In this document: piece after piece, positions 55,130 to 64,000 of the stretch | How positions within the stretch are numbered: the stretch's first letter is position 1 | Layout: every line of letters starts with the position of its first letter | NCBI GenBank assembly: GCA_965221455.1 | Contig: OZ244890.1 | Coordinates: forward strand, 1,922,001-1,986,000 | Source of the DNA: SMWN01 sp965221455 | Lineage (GTDB): Bacteria; Pseudomonadota; Gammaproteobacteria; Eutrophobiales; Eutrophobiaceae | Reading direction: 5' to 3' | DNA length: 64,000 bases | Notes under the pieces: model-generated | The model's input: only the letters and a program-made list of their open reading frames with translations | Databases searched by the model: none | Told to the model about the DNA's origin: nothing | Translations under genes and position numbers: made by a program

Positions 55130-56256
55130 AGCGGAATCCTGGCACATTAAAAGTTGTGGCCTCTGAGACGTCTTGTGCCGGGTCCGTTTATAATTTTGGT
55201 GCTGGTCCCGCCATGTTGCCAAGAGAAGTTATGGATCTGGCGCAAGCAGAATTCCTTGATTGGCATGGTTGTGGAATATCGGTGATGGAAATGAGTCATC
55301 GTAGTGATGCATTCATGTCTATTGCTACACAGACTGAAGCGGATTTCAGAGAGGTATTGGCGATACCTGATAATTACAAGCTGCTTTTTTTGCAAGGCGG
55401 TGCAAGTAGTCAGTTTGCCATGGTGCCCCTAAATTTACTTGCCGGTAAAAGTTCAGCTGATTATTTCCATACAGGAATCTGGTCAGGAAAGGCGATTGGG
55501 GAAGCCGAACGTTTTTGTAAGGTAAATGTCATTGCTGATGAGGATGGTCTATTTAGAACGGTCCCCGATTCTGATACATGGACATTAAATCATGGTGCTG
55601 CTTACGTTTATTACACAGATAATGAGACGATTAATGGGGTTCAGTTTCCTGATATACCGGACGTGGGTGATGTGCCGTTAGTGACAGATATGACATCAAG
55701 CATATTATCAAGTCCTCTGGACGTCTCACGTTATGGTGTCATATTTGCCGGAGCTCAAAAAAATATTGGTCCATCAGGTCTGGTAGTTGTCATTGTGCGT
55801 GAAGATTTACTCGGTTATGCGCCGAAACATATTCCGAGTATGTCTGACTATTCCATCCAGGCAAAAAATGAATCGATGTACAATACGCCGCCGACCTATA
55901 GCTGGTATGTATCGGGGTTGGTATTGAAATGGATCAAGGAACAAGGAGGATTGGAGTTCATGGAACGAATGAGTCGAATTAAATCCGGTAAGTTGTATCA
56001 GGTGATTGACGACTCCGGCTTTTACAGCAACCCTGTTAACCCAAAATTCCGTTCCAAAATAAACGTTCCTTTTACACTGGCTGATGGGACGCTTGATGGA
56101 AAGTATATCTCTGAAGCAAATGCTCACGGATTGCTTGCGTTATCAGGTCATCGGAGTGTCGGTGGTATGCGTGCCAGTATCTACAATGCGATGCCGGAAG
56201 AAGGCGTGGATACTTTAATTGCCTTCATGCAAGAATTTGAACGAGTTAACGGTTGA
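55126..56256 (+). CDS. serC: Phosphoserine aminotransferase
   Basis: SerC is a PLP enzyme of serine (and pyridoxal) synthesis. The 376-aa protein has V-Y-N-F-G-A-G-P-A-M-L-P near residue 22, Q-G-G-A-S-S-Q-F-A, D-M-T-S-S-I-L-S, the PLP lysine in F-A-G-A-Q-K-N-I-G-P-S-G and the G-H-R-S-V-G-G-M-R-A-S end. The ATG overlaps the gyrA stop (ATGA), giving about 20 residues more than usual at the N-terminus; no closer start is present in this frame. Confidence 0.96.
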   Translation: MKRNPGTLKVVASETSCAGSVYNFGAGPAMLPREVMDLAQAEFLDWHGCGISVMEMSHRSDAFMSIATQTEADFREVLAIPDNYKLLFLQGGASSQFAMVPLNLLAGKSSADYFHTGIWSGKAIGEAERFCKVNVIADEDGLFRTVPDSDTWTLNHGAAYVYYTDNETINGVQFPDIPDVGDVPLVTDMTSSILSSPLDVSRYGVIFAGAQKNIGPSGLVVVIVREDLLGYAPKHIPSMSDYSIQAKNESMYNTPPTYSWYVSGLVLKWIKEQGGLEFMERMSRIKSGKLYQVIDDSGFYSNPVNPKFRSKINVPFTLADGTLDGKYISEANAHGLLALSGHRSVGGMRASIYNAMPEEGVDTLIAFMQEFERVNG

Positions 56257-56296
56257 GACCGTAAATTATGATTTTTATAAATCGTTAATTTAAGTA

Positions 56297-57385
56297 ATGG
56301 CTGATGATGCAACACTAGAGAATCTAAGAAGGCGGATCGATGAAATTGACTCTAATTTATTAGAGTTGGTAAGCGAGCGTGCGCAAATGGCAGCAGAAGT
56401 CGCACGTGTCAAGAGCGAAGCGTCGGATGAAGATTGTTGTTTTTATCGCCCTGAGCGTGAAGCACAAGTATTGAGAAAAATAATTGAGAGGAACCCGGGC
56501 CCTCTGTCCGAAGAGGAAATAGCTCGTTTATTTCGGGAGATTATGTCGGCTTGCCTGGCTCTGGAGCAAACGTTAAATATTGCCTATTTGGGACCTGAAG
56601 GAACTTTCACACAAGCTGCAGTGCTGAAACATTTTGGTCACTCCGTTAAAACCACGGCAATGGGGACGATTGATCAGGTCTTTCGAGAAGTGGAATCCGC
56701 TGCTTGTCAGTATGGTGTCGTGCCGGTAGAAAATTCCATTGAAGGTGTGGTCAATCACACGCTGGATATGTTGATAAATTCCAGTTTGATGGTTTGCGGC
56801 GAAGTTGAATTACGGATCCACCACCATTTGATGAGTAAAGAAAATTCGATTGATAATGTTACGCAAATCTATTCGCATCAACAGTCTTTGGCACAATGTC
56901 GCGCCTGGCTTGATGCTCATTTGTCAAAAGCAGAGCGTATTGTTGTAAATAGCAATGCAGAGGCCGCACGCATCGTTGCTGATCAAGTGAATGCGGCTGC
57001 GATAGCCAGCGAATCAGCGGCAGAGTTTTATGACCTGTCAGTGTTGATGAGAAATATTGAAAATGAATCCGATAATACAACGCGATTTCTGGTTTTGGGT
57101 CGATACGAGACCTTGCCGAGTGGTAACGATAAGACCTCGTTACTTTTTACAGCGCCTAATAACCCTGGCTCTTTACATGAAATGCTCGTCTGTTTTTCTG
57201 ATAATGGTGTCAGCTTGACTCGTATTGAATCTCGACCATCACGCAAGGGTATGTGGGAATATGTTTTTTTTGTCGATATTGAAGGTCATATGCAGGAAGC
57301 TGCGGTGGCACTGGCATTGGACGAGTTAAGTGATAGTGCCTCGATGGTTAAGTTGTTAGGTTCTTATCCACGCGCTATATTGTGA
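56297..57385 (+). CDS. pheA: Bifunctional chorismate mutase / prephenate dehydratase
   Basis: PheA makes prephenate and then phenylpyruvate. The 362-aa fusion has an AroQ-type mutase (about 1-90: L-R-R-R-I-D-E-I-D, then F-Y-R-P-E-R-E-A-Q-V-L), the dehydratase domain (about 93-275: Y-L-G-P-E-G-T-F-T-Q-A-A, P-V-E-N-S-I-E-G-V-V, N-T-T-R-F-L-V-L-G) and an ACT domain with the Phe-binding E-S-R-P motif. It is probably feedback-regulated by phenylalanine through ACT. Confidence 0.97.
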   Translation: MADDATLENLRRRIDEIDSNLLELVSERAQMAAEVARVKSEASDEDCCFYRPEREAQVLRKIIERNPGPLSEEEIARLFREIMSACLALEQTLNIAYLGPEGTFTQAAVLKHFGHSVKTTAMGTIDQVFREVESAACQYGVVPVENSIEGVVNHTLDMLINSSLMVCGEVELRIHHHLMSKENSIDNVTQIYSHQQSLAQCRAWLDAHLSKAERIVVNSNAEAARIVADQVNAAAIASESAAEFYDLSVLMRNIENESDNTTRFLVLGRYETLPSGNDKTSLLFTAPNNPGSLHEMLVCFSDNGVSLTRIESRPSRKGMWEYVFFVDIEGHMQEAAVALALDELSDSASMVKLLGSYPRAIL

Positions 57386-57413
57386 TTCCCTGGATCCGGG
57401 TTTCAAAGACAAA

Positions 57414-57832
57414 TGTCGTGTGATTTGATCAATTTAGCAACGTCCAGAGTTGTTGGTTTGTCTCCTTACCAACCGGGAAAGCCCGTTGAAGAACCGGAAT
57501 ACGGGATCGGGAGTGAAAGTATTATTAAGTCGGCCTCAAATGAAAAACCATTCGGTTTGGAAGAGAAGTCCAGGCGGACTTTATTATCCACGTCAGGGTC
57601 GTCTGAGATATCCGGGTGGCGATGACCATGTTCCTGAGGCGGCATTGTCAAAATTACACGAAACTAATTTTCAGAAGATGCTTTCGCAGTATATTTCCTG
57701 GTGACAGAAGTGGTCAGTGCTAAAGTTGTGGAGGCTCCGGCACAAGACTGGAGACGTGATACTGCAGAGATGATATCTGTAGTCAATAAGAATTCACATG
57801 TTGATGCTTATTGCTGATCCAACCGATACATA
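57414..57832 (+). pseudogene. hisC: Decayed histidinol-phosphate/aromatic aminotransferase (hisC)
   Basis: Between pheA and tyrA, where related genomes carry hisC, fragments of HisC appear in shifting frames. These are L-S-P-Y-Q-P-G-K-P-V-E-E and E-S-I-I-K-S-A-S-N-E-K-P-F-G (frame from 57413), R-Y-P-G-G-D-D-H-V-P-E-A-A-L-S-K-L (frame from 57450), A-K-V-V-E-A-P-A-Q-D-W (from 57719), and finally L-I-A-D-P-T-D-T in yet another frame, matching the I-A-N-P-N-N-P-T-G motif. About 50 residues between the second and third fragments and the whole C-terminal two thirds, with the PLP lysine, are gone. The gene is clearly non-functional. Confidence 0.85.
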
Positions 57833-57866
57833 TGACATTGTATTAATTAGGGATTAAAACAGAGTC

Positions 57867-58757
57867 ATGCTTGTAAATAAGGTAGCAATTATTGGTGTTG
57901 GTCTAATTGGCGGTTCACTCGCACGTGCACTCAAGAAGATGCATGCCATAACGAGCGTTTCCGGTTACGGTCGCGATGAAAATAACCTGAAAAAAGCTGT
58001 TAGTTTGGGAGTGATTGATACTTACAGTTTGAATATTGAAGAAGTCGTGAATGATGCCGATATTGTTGTATTGGCAACGCCGTTATCTACTGCCGATAAA
58101 TTATTTTCAGCTATGTCAACCTCTCTCAAGGAGACGGTCGTGGTTACCGATGTCGGGAGCGTGAAAAGTACGATTGTTGAATCCGCCAGAGCAAACTTAG
58201 GTGATATATTTATGCGTTTCGTCCCCGGGCATCCCATTGCAGGCAAAGAAGAAAGTGGTGTCGAGGCTGCATGCGGAGATTTATTTGATGCGCATCGCGT
58301 TATTCTTACCCCTGTTATCGAAACTGATTCAAAGGCACTGAGTTTGATTACAGATATGTGGAAATTAACCGGTGCTGATGTGGTCAATCTGGATATTGAA
58401 CATCATGATGAGATCCTGGCCGCTACCAGTCATTTACCGCACATGCTTGCTTATGCGTTGGTTGATTGTTTATCAGGGATGGATGCAAGGCAGGAGATTT
58501 TTGAATTTGTAGCTGGCGGTTTTGCAGATTTCACTCGTATTGCCTCAAGTCATCCCCGCATGTGGCATGACATATGTTTTTCGAATCGCGAACAACTTCT
58601 GCGAGTTATTGATCAATTCAGCCAACATCTGAATAAAATCAGAGAAGCTATCAAGAATGATGACAGTGGAACTTTATTGGATATATTTGAACGCGCCAAG
58701 ACTTCAAGGGACAAATTTACTGATCAGCGAAAACAGGAAAATGATTCGCCCGCGTAA
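57867..58757 (+). CDS. tyrA: Prephenate dehydrogenase
   Basis: TyrA oxidises prephenate to 4-hydroxyphenylpyruvate for tyrosine. The 296-aa protein starts with the Rossmann motif I-G-V-G-L-I-G-G-S-L-A-R-A-L, followed by V-L-A-T-P-L, T-D-V-G-S-V-K, P-G-H-P-I-A-G-K-E-E-S-G and S-H-L-P-H-M-L-A-Y. It lacks mutase and ACT domains. It is separate from aroA, whereas Pseudomonas has the two fused. It starts about 35 bases after the hisC remains. Confidence 0.95.
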   Translation: MLVNKVAIIGVGLIGGSLARALKKMHAITSVSGYGRDENNLKKAVSLGVIDTYSLNIEEVVNDADIVVLATPLSTADKLFSAMSTSLKETVVVTDVGSVKSTIVESARANLGDIFMRFVPGHPIAGKEESGVEAACGDLFDAHRVILTPVIETDSKALSLITDMWKLTGADVVNLDIEHHDEILAATSHLPHMLAYALVDCLSGMDARQEIFEFVAGGFADFTRIASSHPRMWHDICFSNREQLLRVIDQFSQHLNKIREAIKNDDSGTLLDIFERAKTSRDKFTDQRKQENDSPA

Positions 58758-58809
58758 TATGCCGGAATAATGTATTTGAATAATTCATACGTTTCCCTCT
58801 GTCCGGAAT

Positions 58810-60120
58810 ATGATTAATTACGTTATTACCCCTGGTGGAAAACTAAGTGGCAGGTTTCGTGTGCCTGGTGACAAATCCATCTCGCATCGCGCACTCATGC
58901 TCTCTGCAATCGCAGAAGGACAAAGCCAACTTACAGGGTTTTTGGAGAGTAAAGATACATTGGCAACAATGGCTGCATTCCGGGCAATGGGCGTTGAAAT
59001 TAAATGTGGTTCGGAAAACGAGGTGATTGTCAAAGGCGTTGGCAAAGATGGTCTTGTGACGCCCGAGACAGCACTCTATTTAGGTAATTCTGGCACATCT
59101 GTCCGCTTACTCTCGGGATTGCTTGCAGGACTTGGTGTTGAATGTGAGTTAAGGGGTGATCAGTCTTTGATGTCCAGACCGATGCGCAGGATTGTTGAAC
59201 CCCTGCAAAAAATGCGTGCGCAGATAACTTGTTCCGAGAAAGGTACCTTGCCAATACACATAAAAGCTGGACTTGATTTGACTGCTATCGATTTTGAAAT
59301 GCCGGTGGCTAGTGCGCAACTAAAATCCAGTTTGCTTTTGGCAGGTCTTGGTGTCAGAGGCCGGATGTGCATACATGAGTCCATTGCAACGCGTGATCAT
59401 ACAGAACGAATGTTGAGGCAATTCGGTTACCCGGTCGACTTTTCGGGAAACACAATCGCACTTGAAGGTGGTGGGGTACTGCAAGGTACGTCCATTTCGA
59501 TTCCTGCGGATATTTCTTCGGCTGCTTTTTTTATGGTCGGAGCATGCATTGCCGAAGGTTCGGATATTATCATTGAAAATGTCGGCATTAACTCAAATAG
59601 GGACGCTGTTATTCATATACTAATAGGAATGGGTGCGGATATTATGTTACTGAATGAAAGAATTATCAGTGGAGAGCCTGTCGCTGATATTCGTGTGAGA
59701 TCAGCAGATTTATATGGAATCGATATCCCTGAATCCAGCGTGCCTGGCGCAATAGATGAATTTCCTGTCATCATGGTGGCCGCAGCTTTTGCAAAAGGCC
59801 GGACCAGACTCGCGGGAGCAGAGGAATTACGTGTTAAGGAGAGTGACAGAATCACAGCTATGACCCAGGGGTTGCGAACATTGGGTATAGATGTTGATGA
59901 ACAAGCTGATGGTATGACGGTGATAGGGGGTAAGATTACTGGTGGTGTGGTGGATAGTTTCACCGATCACAGGATCGCCATGGCATTTGCAATCGCAGGA
60001 GTGAATGCGACTGCACCCATCACTGTAAAAGACTGTGCCAATGTAGAGACTTCATTCCCCTGTTTTGTTGATGTCGCTAGAAACTCAGGCTTGAACTTAC
60101 ATATTCAGGAACAAGCCTGA
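58810..60120 (+). CDS. aroA: 5-enolpyruvylshikimate-3-phosphate synthase
   Basis: AroA transfers enolpyruvyl from PEP to shikimate-3-P. The 436-aa protein has P-G-D-K-S-I-S-H-R-A, L-Y-L-G-N-S-G-T-S-V-R-L-L-S-G, D-Q-S-L-M-S-R-P-M, and R-V-K-E-S-D-R-I and D-H-R-I-A-M-A-F in the second half. The substitutions around L-G-N-S-G-T-S (Ser rather than the Ala of many class I enzymes) point to a class II-type EPSP synthase. cmk begins directly at its stop. Confidence 0.96.
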   Translation: MINYVITPGGKLSGRFRVPGDKSISHRALMLSAIAEGQSQLTGFLESKDTLATMAAFRAMGVEIKCGSENEVIVKGVGKDGLVTPETALYLGNSGTSVRLLSGLLAGLGVECELRGDQSLMSRPMRRIVEPLQKMRAQITCSEKGTLPIHIKAGLDLTAIDFEMPVASAQLKSSLLLAGLGVRGRMCIHESIATRDHTERMLRQFGYPVDFSGNTIALEGGGVLQGTSISIPADISSAAFFMVGACIAEGSDIIIENVGINSNRDAVIHILIGMGADIMLLNERIISGEPVADIRVRSADLYGIDIPESSVPGAIDEFPVIMVAAAFAKGRTRLAGAEELRVKESDRITAMTQGLRTLGIDVDEQADGMTVIGGKITGGVVDSFTDHRIAMAFAIAGVNATAPITVKDCANVETSFPCFVDVARNSGLNLHIQEQA

Positions 60121-60825
60121 GTGTCAGTTACCCCGATTCCGGTTATTACTGTTGATGGGCCGAGTGGAACGGGCAAAGGCACGATATGCAGCCATTTGGC
60201 TAGCTGGTTAAATTGGAATTTCCTTGATAGCGGTGCTCTATACAGGATCCTGGCGGTTGCTGCAGAAAAGTATCATCTGCAAACCAATGATGAAACAGCT
60301 TTTGCCGATATAGCTGAATCATTAGATGTGCTCTTTGAGCGGCCCCAGCCAGGGCGGGATGCGACGGTTATCTTTGAAGGTGTTGATATTAGCCGACAAA
60401 TTAGAACAGAAGAGTGTGGTAATTCGGCGTCACAGATTGCGACCTTAGCCAAAGTCAGATCCGCACTGTTGGGTAGACAAAGGAAATTTCGACAAACTCC
60501 AGGGTTGGTGGCCGATGGGCGTGATATGGGCACGGTTGTTTTTGTTGACGCCCCTCTAAAAATCTACCTTGTCGCGTCTGCAGAGGAACGTGCTAAAAGA
60601 CGGTATAAGCAGTTGAAGCAGAAAGGGTTTGATGTTAGTCTGCCGCGCCTCACGGTTGATACAGCCGAGAGAGATGCAAGGGATAGTCAAAGAACTATAT
60701 CGCCACTGAAGCCTGCAGACGATGCTATTGTTGTTGATACGACAATGCTGGAAATTTCTGAGGTCATAAAGCAGATAGAAAATCTGATACAGAAAACCTT
60801 GCCGGATGCCTGCTTGATGTCATGA
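60121..60825 (+). CDS. cmk: Cytidylate kinase
   Basis: Cmk phosphorylates CMP and dCMP. The 234-aa protein has the P-loop V-D-G-P-S-G-T-G-K-G-T, the D-S-G-A-L-Y-R motif, V-A-D-G-R-D-M-G-T-V-V-F and the R-A-K-R-R-Y-K-Q-L lid. The start is a GTG that immediately follows the aroA stop, so translation is coupled. Order aroA-cmk-rpsA-ihfB is conserved in gammaproteobacteria. Confidence 0.96.
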   Translation: MSVTPIPVITVDGPSGTGKGTICSHLASWLNWNFLDSGALYRILAVAAEKYHLQTNDETAFADIAESLDVLFERPQPGRDATVIFEGVDISRQIRTEECGNSASQIATLAKVRSALLGRQRKFRQTPGLVADGRDMGTVVFVDAPLKIYLVASAEERAKRRYKQLKQKGFDVSLPRLTVDTAERDARDSQRTISPLKPADDAIVVDTTMLEISEVIKQIENLIQKTLPDACLMS

Positions 60826-61005
60826 ATATTATGACGTGATTCACAGCTTGGCCAAAGGTCGGTGGCGAGTGGCTGTTTCTCTGATTTTGTTAACTAACCG
60901 TTATACAATTTGGCAGTGAGTGACGCCGGGTATGAACGCCCCGGATTTCCATAACGTACTGGAACGCGGTAATTTAGAACTGGAATATCAGGTAATTATT
61001 TTCTT
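60826..61005 (+). promoter_or_regulatory. rpsA leader region
   Basis: The 180-base gap contains a candidate -10 TACAAT (60904-60909) with only a weak -35, then a G/C hairpin in which CCGGG pairs with CCCGG just after it. rpsA leaders in gammaproteobacteria are known to fold for S1 autoregulation; the hairpin is consistent with that but does not prove it. Confidence 0.35.
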
Positions 61006-62688
61006 ATGAGTGAAAGTTTCGCCGAACTTTTTGAACAAAGTCAGATAGAGCGCAAAATGCGTCCCGGATCTATTGTCAGCGCGATGGTCGTCGAGATCAA
61101 TCAGGATGCTGAGACTGTTGTAGTCAACGCAGGATTAAAGTCTGAAGGACTCATCCCCATTTCAGAATTCTTTGATGAGAAAGGCGAGATCGAAGTAAGC
61201 ATCGGCGATGAAGTCGATGTTTCTTTAGATGCCGTTGAGGATGGTTTTGGTGAGACGAAATTGTCGCGAGAAAAAGCTAAACGTTTGATGGCTTGGACAG
61301 CTTTGGAAAAAGCTCATGAAGCAGACGAAATAGTCATCGGCGTTATTTCAGAAAGAGTCAAAGGCGGTTTTACCGTAGAGATCGATAATGTCAGGGCGTT
61401 TCTGCCCGGGTCGCTTATTGATGTGCGTCCGGTGAAAGACATCAGTTATCTGGAAGGTAAACCACTGGAATTTAAAGTGATGAAAATCGACCAACATAGA
61501 AACAACGTGGTTGTTTCGCGTCGTGCCGTTGTAGAAGCGGAAAATACGGTTGATCGCGCTGCATTACTGGAGTCTTTACAAGAAGGTGCTGTTGTTAAGG
61601 GCACTGTGAAAAATACCACTGATTATGGTGCATTCCTTGATTTAGGTGGCGTTGATGGACTACTGCATATTACAGACATGGCCTGGAAAAGAGTTAAAAG
61701 CCCAAGTGAAATTTTAAGTGTTGGCGATGAAATTGAAGTCAAGGTATTGAAATTTGATCGTGAGCGTGATCGTGTGTCACTTGGTCTGAAACAAATGGGA
61801 GATGATCCCTGGGGGGATTTAAACAAGCGTTACCCTGAAGGTGTGCGACTGCGTGGGAAGATCACAAATCTTGCCGATTACGGTTGTTTCGTTGAGCTTG
61901 AAGAAGGCGTTGAAGGACTTGTTCATGTTTCTGAGATGGACTGGACGAACAAGAACGTACACCCATCAAAACTGGTACAGATTGGTGAAGAGGTTGATGT
62001 TGTGATTTTGGATATTGATACTGAAAGACGTCGTATTTCTTTGGGCATGAAACAGTGTCAGCCTAACCCATGGGAGCAATTTTCTGCGACCTATAATAAG
62101 GGTGATAGAGTGGTTGGTACCATTAAATCCATTACTGATTTTGGCATATTTATCGGTCTTGATGGTGAAATTGATGGCTTGGTTCACCTTTCAGACATCA
62201 CTTGGTCAGGTACTGGGGAAGAGTTTATCCATCAATATAGCAAAGGTGATGAACTGGAAACAGTTGTGCTTGCAGTGGATGCGGAAAGAGAACGTATTTC
62301 TCTGGGCGTAAAACAAATGGGAAAAGATCCTTTTTTAAATTACGTCGCTGAAAATGCAAAAGGCACTATCGTGAAAGGTGTTGTTGAAAGTGTCGAGATG
62401 GAAGGTGTTATATTGACTTTGGAGGAGGGTGTTCAGGGATACATGAGAGCTGCGGAAATTTCCATGAATCTAAAGGTGGAAGATGCGCGCTCCGCGATTA
62501 AGGTGGGAGATGAAATTGAAGTTAAAATTACTGCCGTTGATCGTAAAAGGCGCTCTATTAATATTTCCGCGAGAGCCAAAGAAACAGATGATGAAGCAAC
62601 TGTCGTGGAAGAGTACGGTTCTTCTGATGCAAGCTCAGGAGGAAGAAGTACTCTCGGTGATTTATTGAAAGAACAACTGGATAAATAG
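61006..62688 (+). CDS. rpsA: 30S ribosomal protein S1
   Basis: S1 helps the 30S subunit bind and unfold mRNA. The 560-aa protein has six S1 RNA-binding domains (about residues 20-85, 105-170, 190-260, 275-345, 362-432, 449-520). The later ones carry the repeated G-x-x-G-x-V-x-x-I-x-D-Y/F-G-x-F-V/I pattern and R-I-S-L-G-M/V-K-Q-M linkers. Length is like E. coli S1 (557). The tail is Ser/Gly-rich and then ends L-L-K-E-Q-L. Confidence 0.98.
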   Translation: MSESFAELFEQSQIERKMRPGSIVSAMVVEINQDAETVVVNAGLKSEGLIPISEFFDEKGEIEVSIGDEVDVSLDAVEDGFGETKLSREKAKRLMAWTALEKAHEADEIVIGVISERVKGGFTVEIDNVRAFLPGSLIDVRPVKDISYLEGKPLEFKVMKIDQHRNNVVVSRRAVVEAENTVDRAALLESLQEGAVVKGTVKNTTDYGAFLDLGGVDGLLHITDMAWKRVKSPSEILSVGDEIEVKVLKFDRERDRVSLGLKQMGDDPWGDLNKRYPEGVRLRGKITNLADYGCFVELEEGVEGLVHVSEMDWTNKNVHPSKLVQIGEEVDVVILDIDTERRRISLGMKQCQPNPWEQFSATYNKGDRVVGTIKSITDFGIFIGLDGEIDGLVHLSDITWSGTGEEFIHQYSKGDELETVVLAVDAERERISLGVKQMGKDPFLNYVAENAKGTIVKGVVESVEMEGVILTLEEGVQGYMRAAEISMNLKVEDARSAIKVGDEIEVKITAVDRKRRSINISARAKETDDEATVVEEYGSSDASSGGRSTLGDLLKEQLDK

Positions 62689-62837
62689 TAAAAAAACTGT
62701 GCCGCTACTATATAAAGTAGAGGCGTACTTTGTTTAAAGTGTTGAATTTATTAAAAAATACTGGAAACCAGATAGCTTTAGCCGTAACGTCTTGGAGTAA
62801 TACAAGCAACTGTCTTGTACTGAAATCGAGATAAGTG

Positions 62838-63134
62838 ATGACAAAATCAGAACTCATAGAAGCACTGGCTCGAAGACAAACACAATTAGACTACAAGGAT
62901 GTCGAGTCGGCCGTGAAGACTATTCTTGAGCACATGGCGACGACTCTTTCTAATGGCGAACGTATAGAAATCAGGGGCTTTGGTAGTTTTGCTCTGCACT
63001 ATCGACCGCCTCGTGTGGGTAGAAATCCTAAATCCGGTGAACCCGTCTCGCTTCCGGCAAAACATGTGCCGCATTTCAAACCGGGTAAAGAGTTACGCGA
63101 AAGAGTCGACAGACAACCATCTCCTGAAGTTTGA
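62838..63134 (+). CDS. ihfB: Integration host factor subunit beta
   Basis: IHF-beta pairs with IHF-alpha to bend DNA. The 98-aa protein begins MTKSELIEALARRQ, then has I-R-G-F-G-S-F and R-N-P-K-S-G-E-P-V with the DNA-intercalating Pro region. The ATG at 62838 is used rather than the GTG one codon earlier. It follows rpsA, the standard place. Confidence 0.97.
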   Translation: MTKSELIEALARRQTQLDYKDVESAVKTILEHMATTLSNGERIEIRGFGSFALHYRPPRVGRNPKSGEPVSLPAKHVPHFKPGKELRERVDRQPSPEV

Positions 63135-63239
63135 AGGCAATATCTCCTTTTTTATGTTCCGCAAGCGGCGGACTATTGTATTCGTTGTGTTCTCTGCTTA
63201 TTGTTGCCATTAGGTTTAATCTGAAAAAAGAGAGCGTTT

Positions 63240-63545
63240 ATGTCGCATACAATCAAGAGATATTTTTGTATCATTTTAGTTCTGCTGGTATTTATTATTT
63301 CGTTGGTATTTTTTCTAAAGAATAATCAAAAAATCACTTTTAATTATCTTGTCGCCACTCGGGATATTTATTTATCGGTCTTGCTTTCATTTTCTTTCTT
63401 CTCAGGGTTGCTACTGGGTATTTTGAGCCAGTTACCCAAAATTTTCAGTTTGAAACGCAGGGTTTCAAATGTCGAGAAGCAAGCGAAGGCTTCTGAAAAA
63501 GAACTCAATAACCTTCGGGTGATGCCGATGAAAGACAAAATTTGA
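63240..63545 (+). CDS. lapA: Lipopolysaccharide assembly protein A (DUF1049)
   Basis: The 101-aa inner-membrane protein has two membrane segments (about residues 8-25 and 45-65) joined by the F-N-Y-L loop and followed by a cytoplasmic coiled coil, the LapA layout. LapA acts with LapB in controlling LpxC turnover and LPS synthesis. The stop overlaps the lapB ATG at base 63545. Confidence 0.85.
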   Translation: MSHTIKRYFCIILVLLVFIISLVFFLKNNQKITFNYLVATRDIYLSVLLSFSFFSGLLLGILSQLPKIFSLKRRVSNVEKQAKASEKELNNLRVMPMKDKI

Positions 63546-64000
63546 TGGAACCAGGCGGGATGACAATTATCTGGTTATTATTACCCGTTGCTGGATTCAG
63601 CGGATGGTTATACGGAAGGTATGGAAGTTCATTGAAGAATACCACCAGCCAAAGTGGAATTCATCCTGAATATTTCAAGGGTCTAAATTACGTTTTAAAT
63701 GAGCAACCGGACAAAGCTATCGAGGTATTTATCAAAATGCTGGAGGTGGATAGTGAAACGGTAGAGACACATCTGGCATTGGGAAATTTGTTTCGGCGTC
63801 GTGGTGAAGTTGATCGTGCAATTCGTATACATCAAAATTTAATTGCCCGACCGAATCTGGGTCAGGAAGAACGAGCGCTGGTTTTACTTGAACTTGGTAT
63901 GGATTATATGAAATCCGGATTGTTGGATCGTGCTGAAAATTTATTTAGTGAGGTAGTGGAAACGGGTTTGTATTCAGTGCAGGCTTTTACCGAGCTCCTG
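63545..64000 (+). CDS. lapB: Lipopolysaccharide assembly protein B (partial, runs off the edge)
   Basis: LapB is a membrane-anchored TPR protein that presents LpxC to FtsH. The visible ~152 residues hold one N-terminal helix (T-I-I-W-L-L-L-P-V-A-G-F-S-G-W-L-Y-G-R) and then TPR units: Y-F-K-G-L-N-Y-V-L-N-E-Q-P-D-K-A-I-E-V-F and T-H-L-A-L-G-N-L-F-R-R-R-G-E-V-D-R-A-I-R-I-H-Q, as in LapB. The start could be 63545 or the ATG at 63560, which aligns better with E. coli LapB. The C-terminal rubredoxin-like domain lies beyond the window. Confidence 0.9.
   Translation, partial: MEPGGMTIIWLLLPVAGFSGWLYGRYGSSLKNTTSQSGIHPEYFKGLNYVLNEQPDKAIEVFIKMLEVDSETVETHLALGNLFRRRGEVDRAIRIHQNLIARPNLGQEERALVLLELGMDYMKSGLLDRAENLFSEVVETGLYSVQAFTELL

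Noticed and set aside
1..64000. tRNA or rRNA genes
   Set aside because: I looked in the intergenic gaps and saw no cloverleaf or rRNA-like sequence; a covariance scan would be decisive.

Overview
The window comes from a gammaproteobacterial chromosome. Housekeeping blocks are in gamma-type order: rpsF-rpsR-DUF2232-rplI-dnaB-alr-radA; pyrG-kdsA-eno-ftsB-ispD-ispF; purL/purB; and mtaD/mtnA-gyrA-serC-pheA-(hisC)-tyrA-aroA-cmk-rpsA-ihfB-lapA-lapB. The last block matches the order I recall around gyrA in Pseudomonas. No species can be named from the sequence. A large surface-type repeat protein, a decayed hisC and an IS256-type relic are compatible with a host-associated lineage, but that is inference.

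Layout. 1-4008 is the C-terminal part of a giant secreted-type protein with eleven beta-sandwich repeats and two dockerin-like calcium loops. 4009-4760 holds a transposase relic. 4761-11042 is the ribosomal protein/DnaB/Alr/RadA block, followed by an exported protein of unknown function (11091-12098). 12276-26021 is a complete type II-C CRISPR-Cas locus in Neisseria-like arrangement: an 8.5-kb array of about 130 repeats read on +, then cas2, cas1 and cas9 on -, then a tracrRNA on + beyond cas9. 26142-34888 carries fhs, an EamA-type transporter, pyrG, kdsA, eno, ftsB, ispD and ispF. 35076-38471 is a convergent rpfF/rpfC pair (DSF fatty-acid signal synthase and hybrid sensor kinase) without a neighbouring rpfG. 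38610-49656 has smr, purL, a DUF7931-like gene, purB, an aldo/keto reductase, pyrC, rnt, a CNB-GGDEF cyclase and a small unknown. 49892-64000 is the MTA salvage, gyrA, aromatic amino acid, cmk, rpsA, ihfB and lapAB block, in which hisC is a pseudogene.

Most interesting. At least nine groups of related but non-identical spacers occur in the array. In four pairs (13104/20734, 13236/15149, 15347/15742, 13962/17722) every mismatch, or nearly every one, is codon-periodic and the pairs encode the same peptide. The array therefore repeatedly sampled the same protein-coding loci of diversifying invaders. A further set of eight spacers converges on one peptide motif (V-H-D-G/R-S-R/H). Other structural points are a duplicated ribosome-binding site and start with a 9-codon upstream ORF before cas9, a tracrRNA with a 20-nt perfect anti-repeat and its own terminator, a repeat that has lost its tracr-pairing half, and a long hairpin where array and cas operon converge.

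How the genes work together: cas9, tracrRNA, array and cas1-cas2 form a self-contained interference and adaptation module. RpfF/RpfC would make and sense a diffusible cis-2-unsaturated fatty acid, and the nearby GGDEF protein is a possible but unproven c-di-GMP link. serC, pheA, tyrA and aroA serve serine and aromatic biosynthesis. mtaD and mtnA recycle methylthioadenosine. lapA and lapB tune LPS synthesis.
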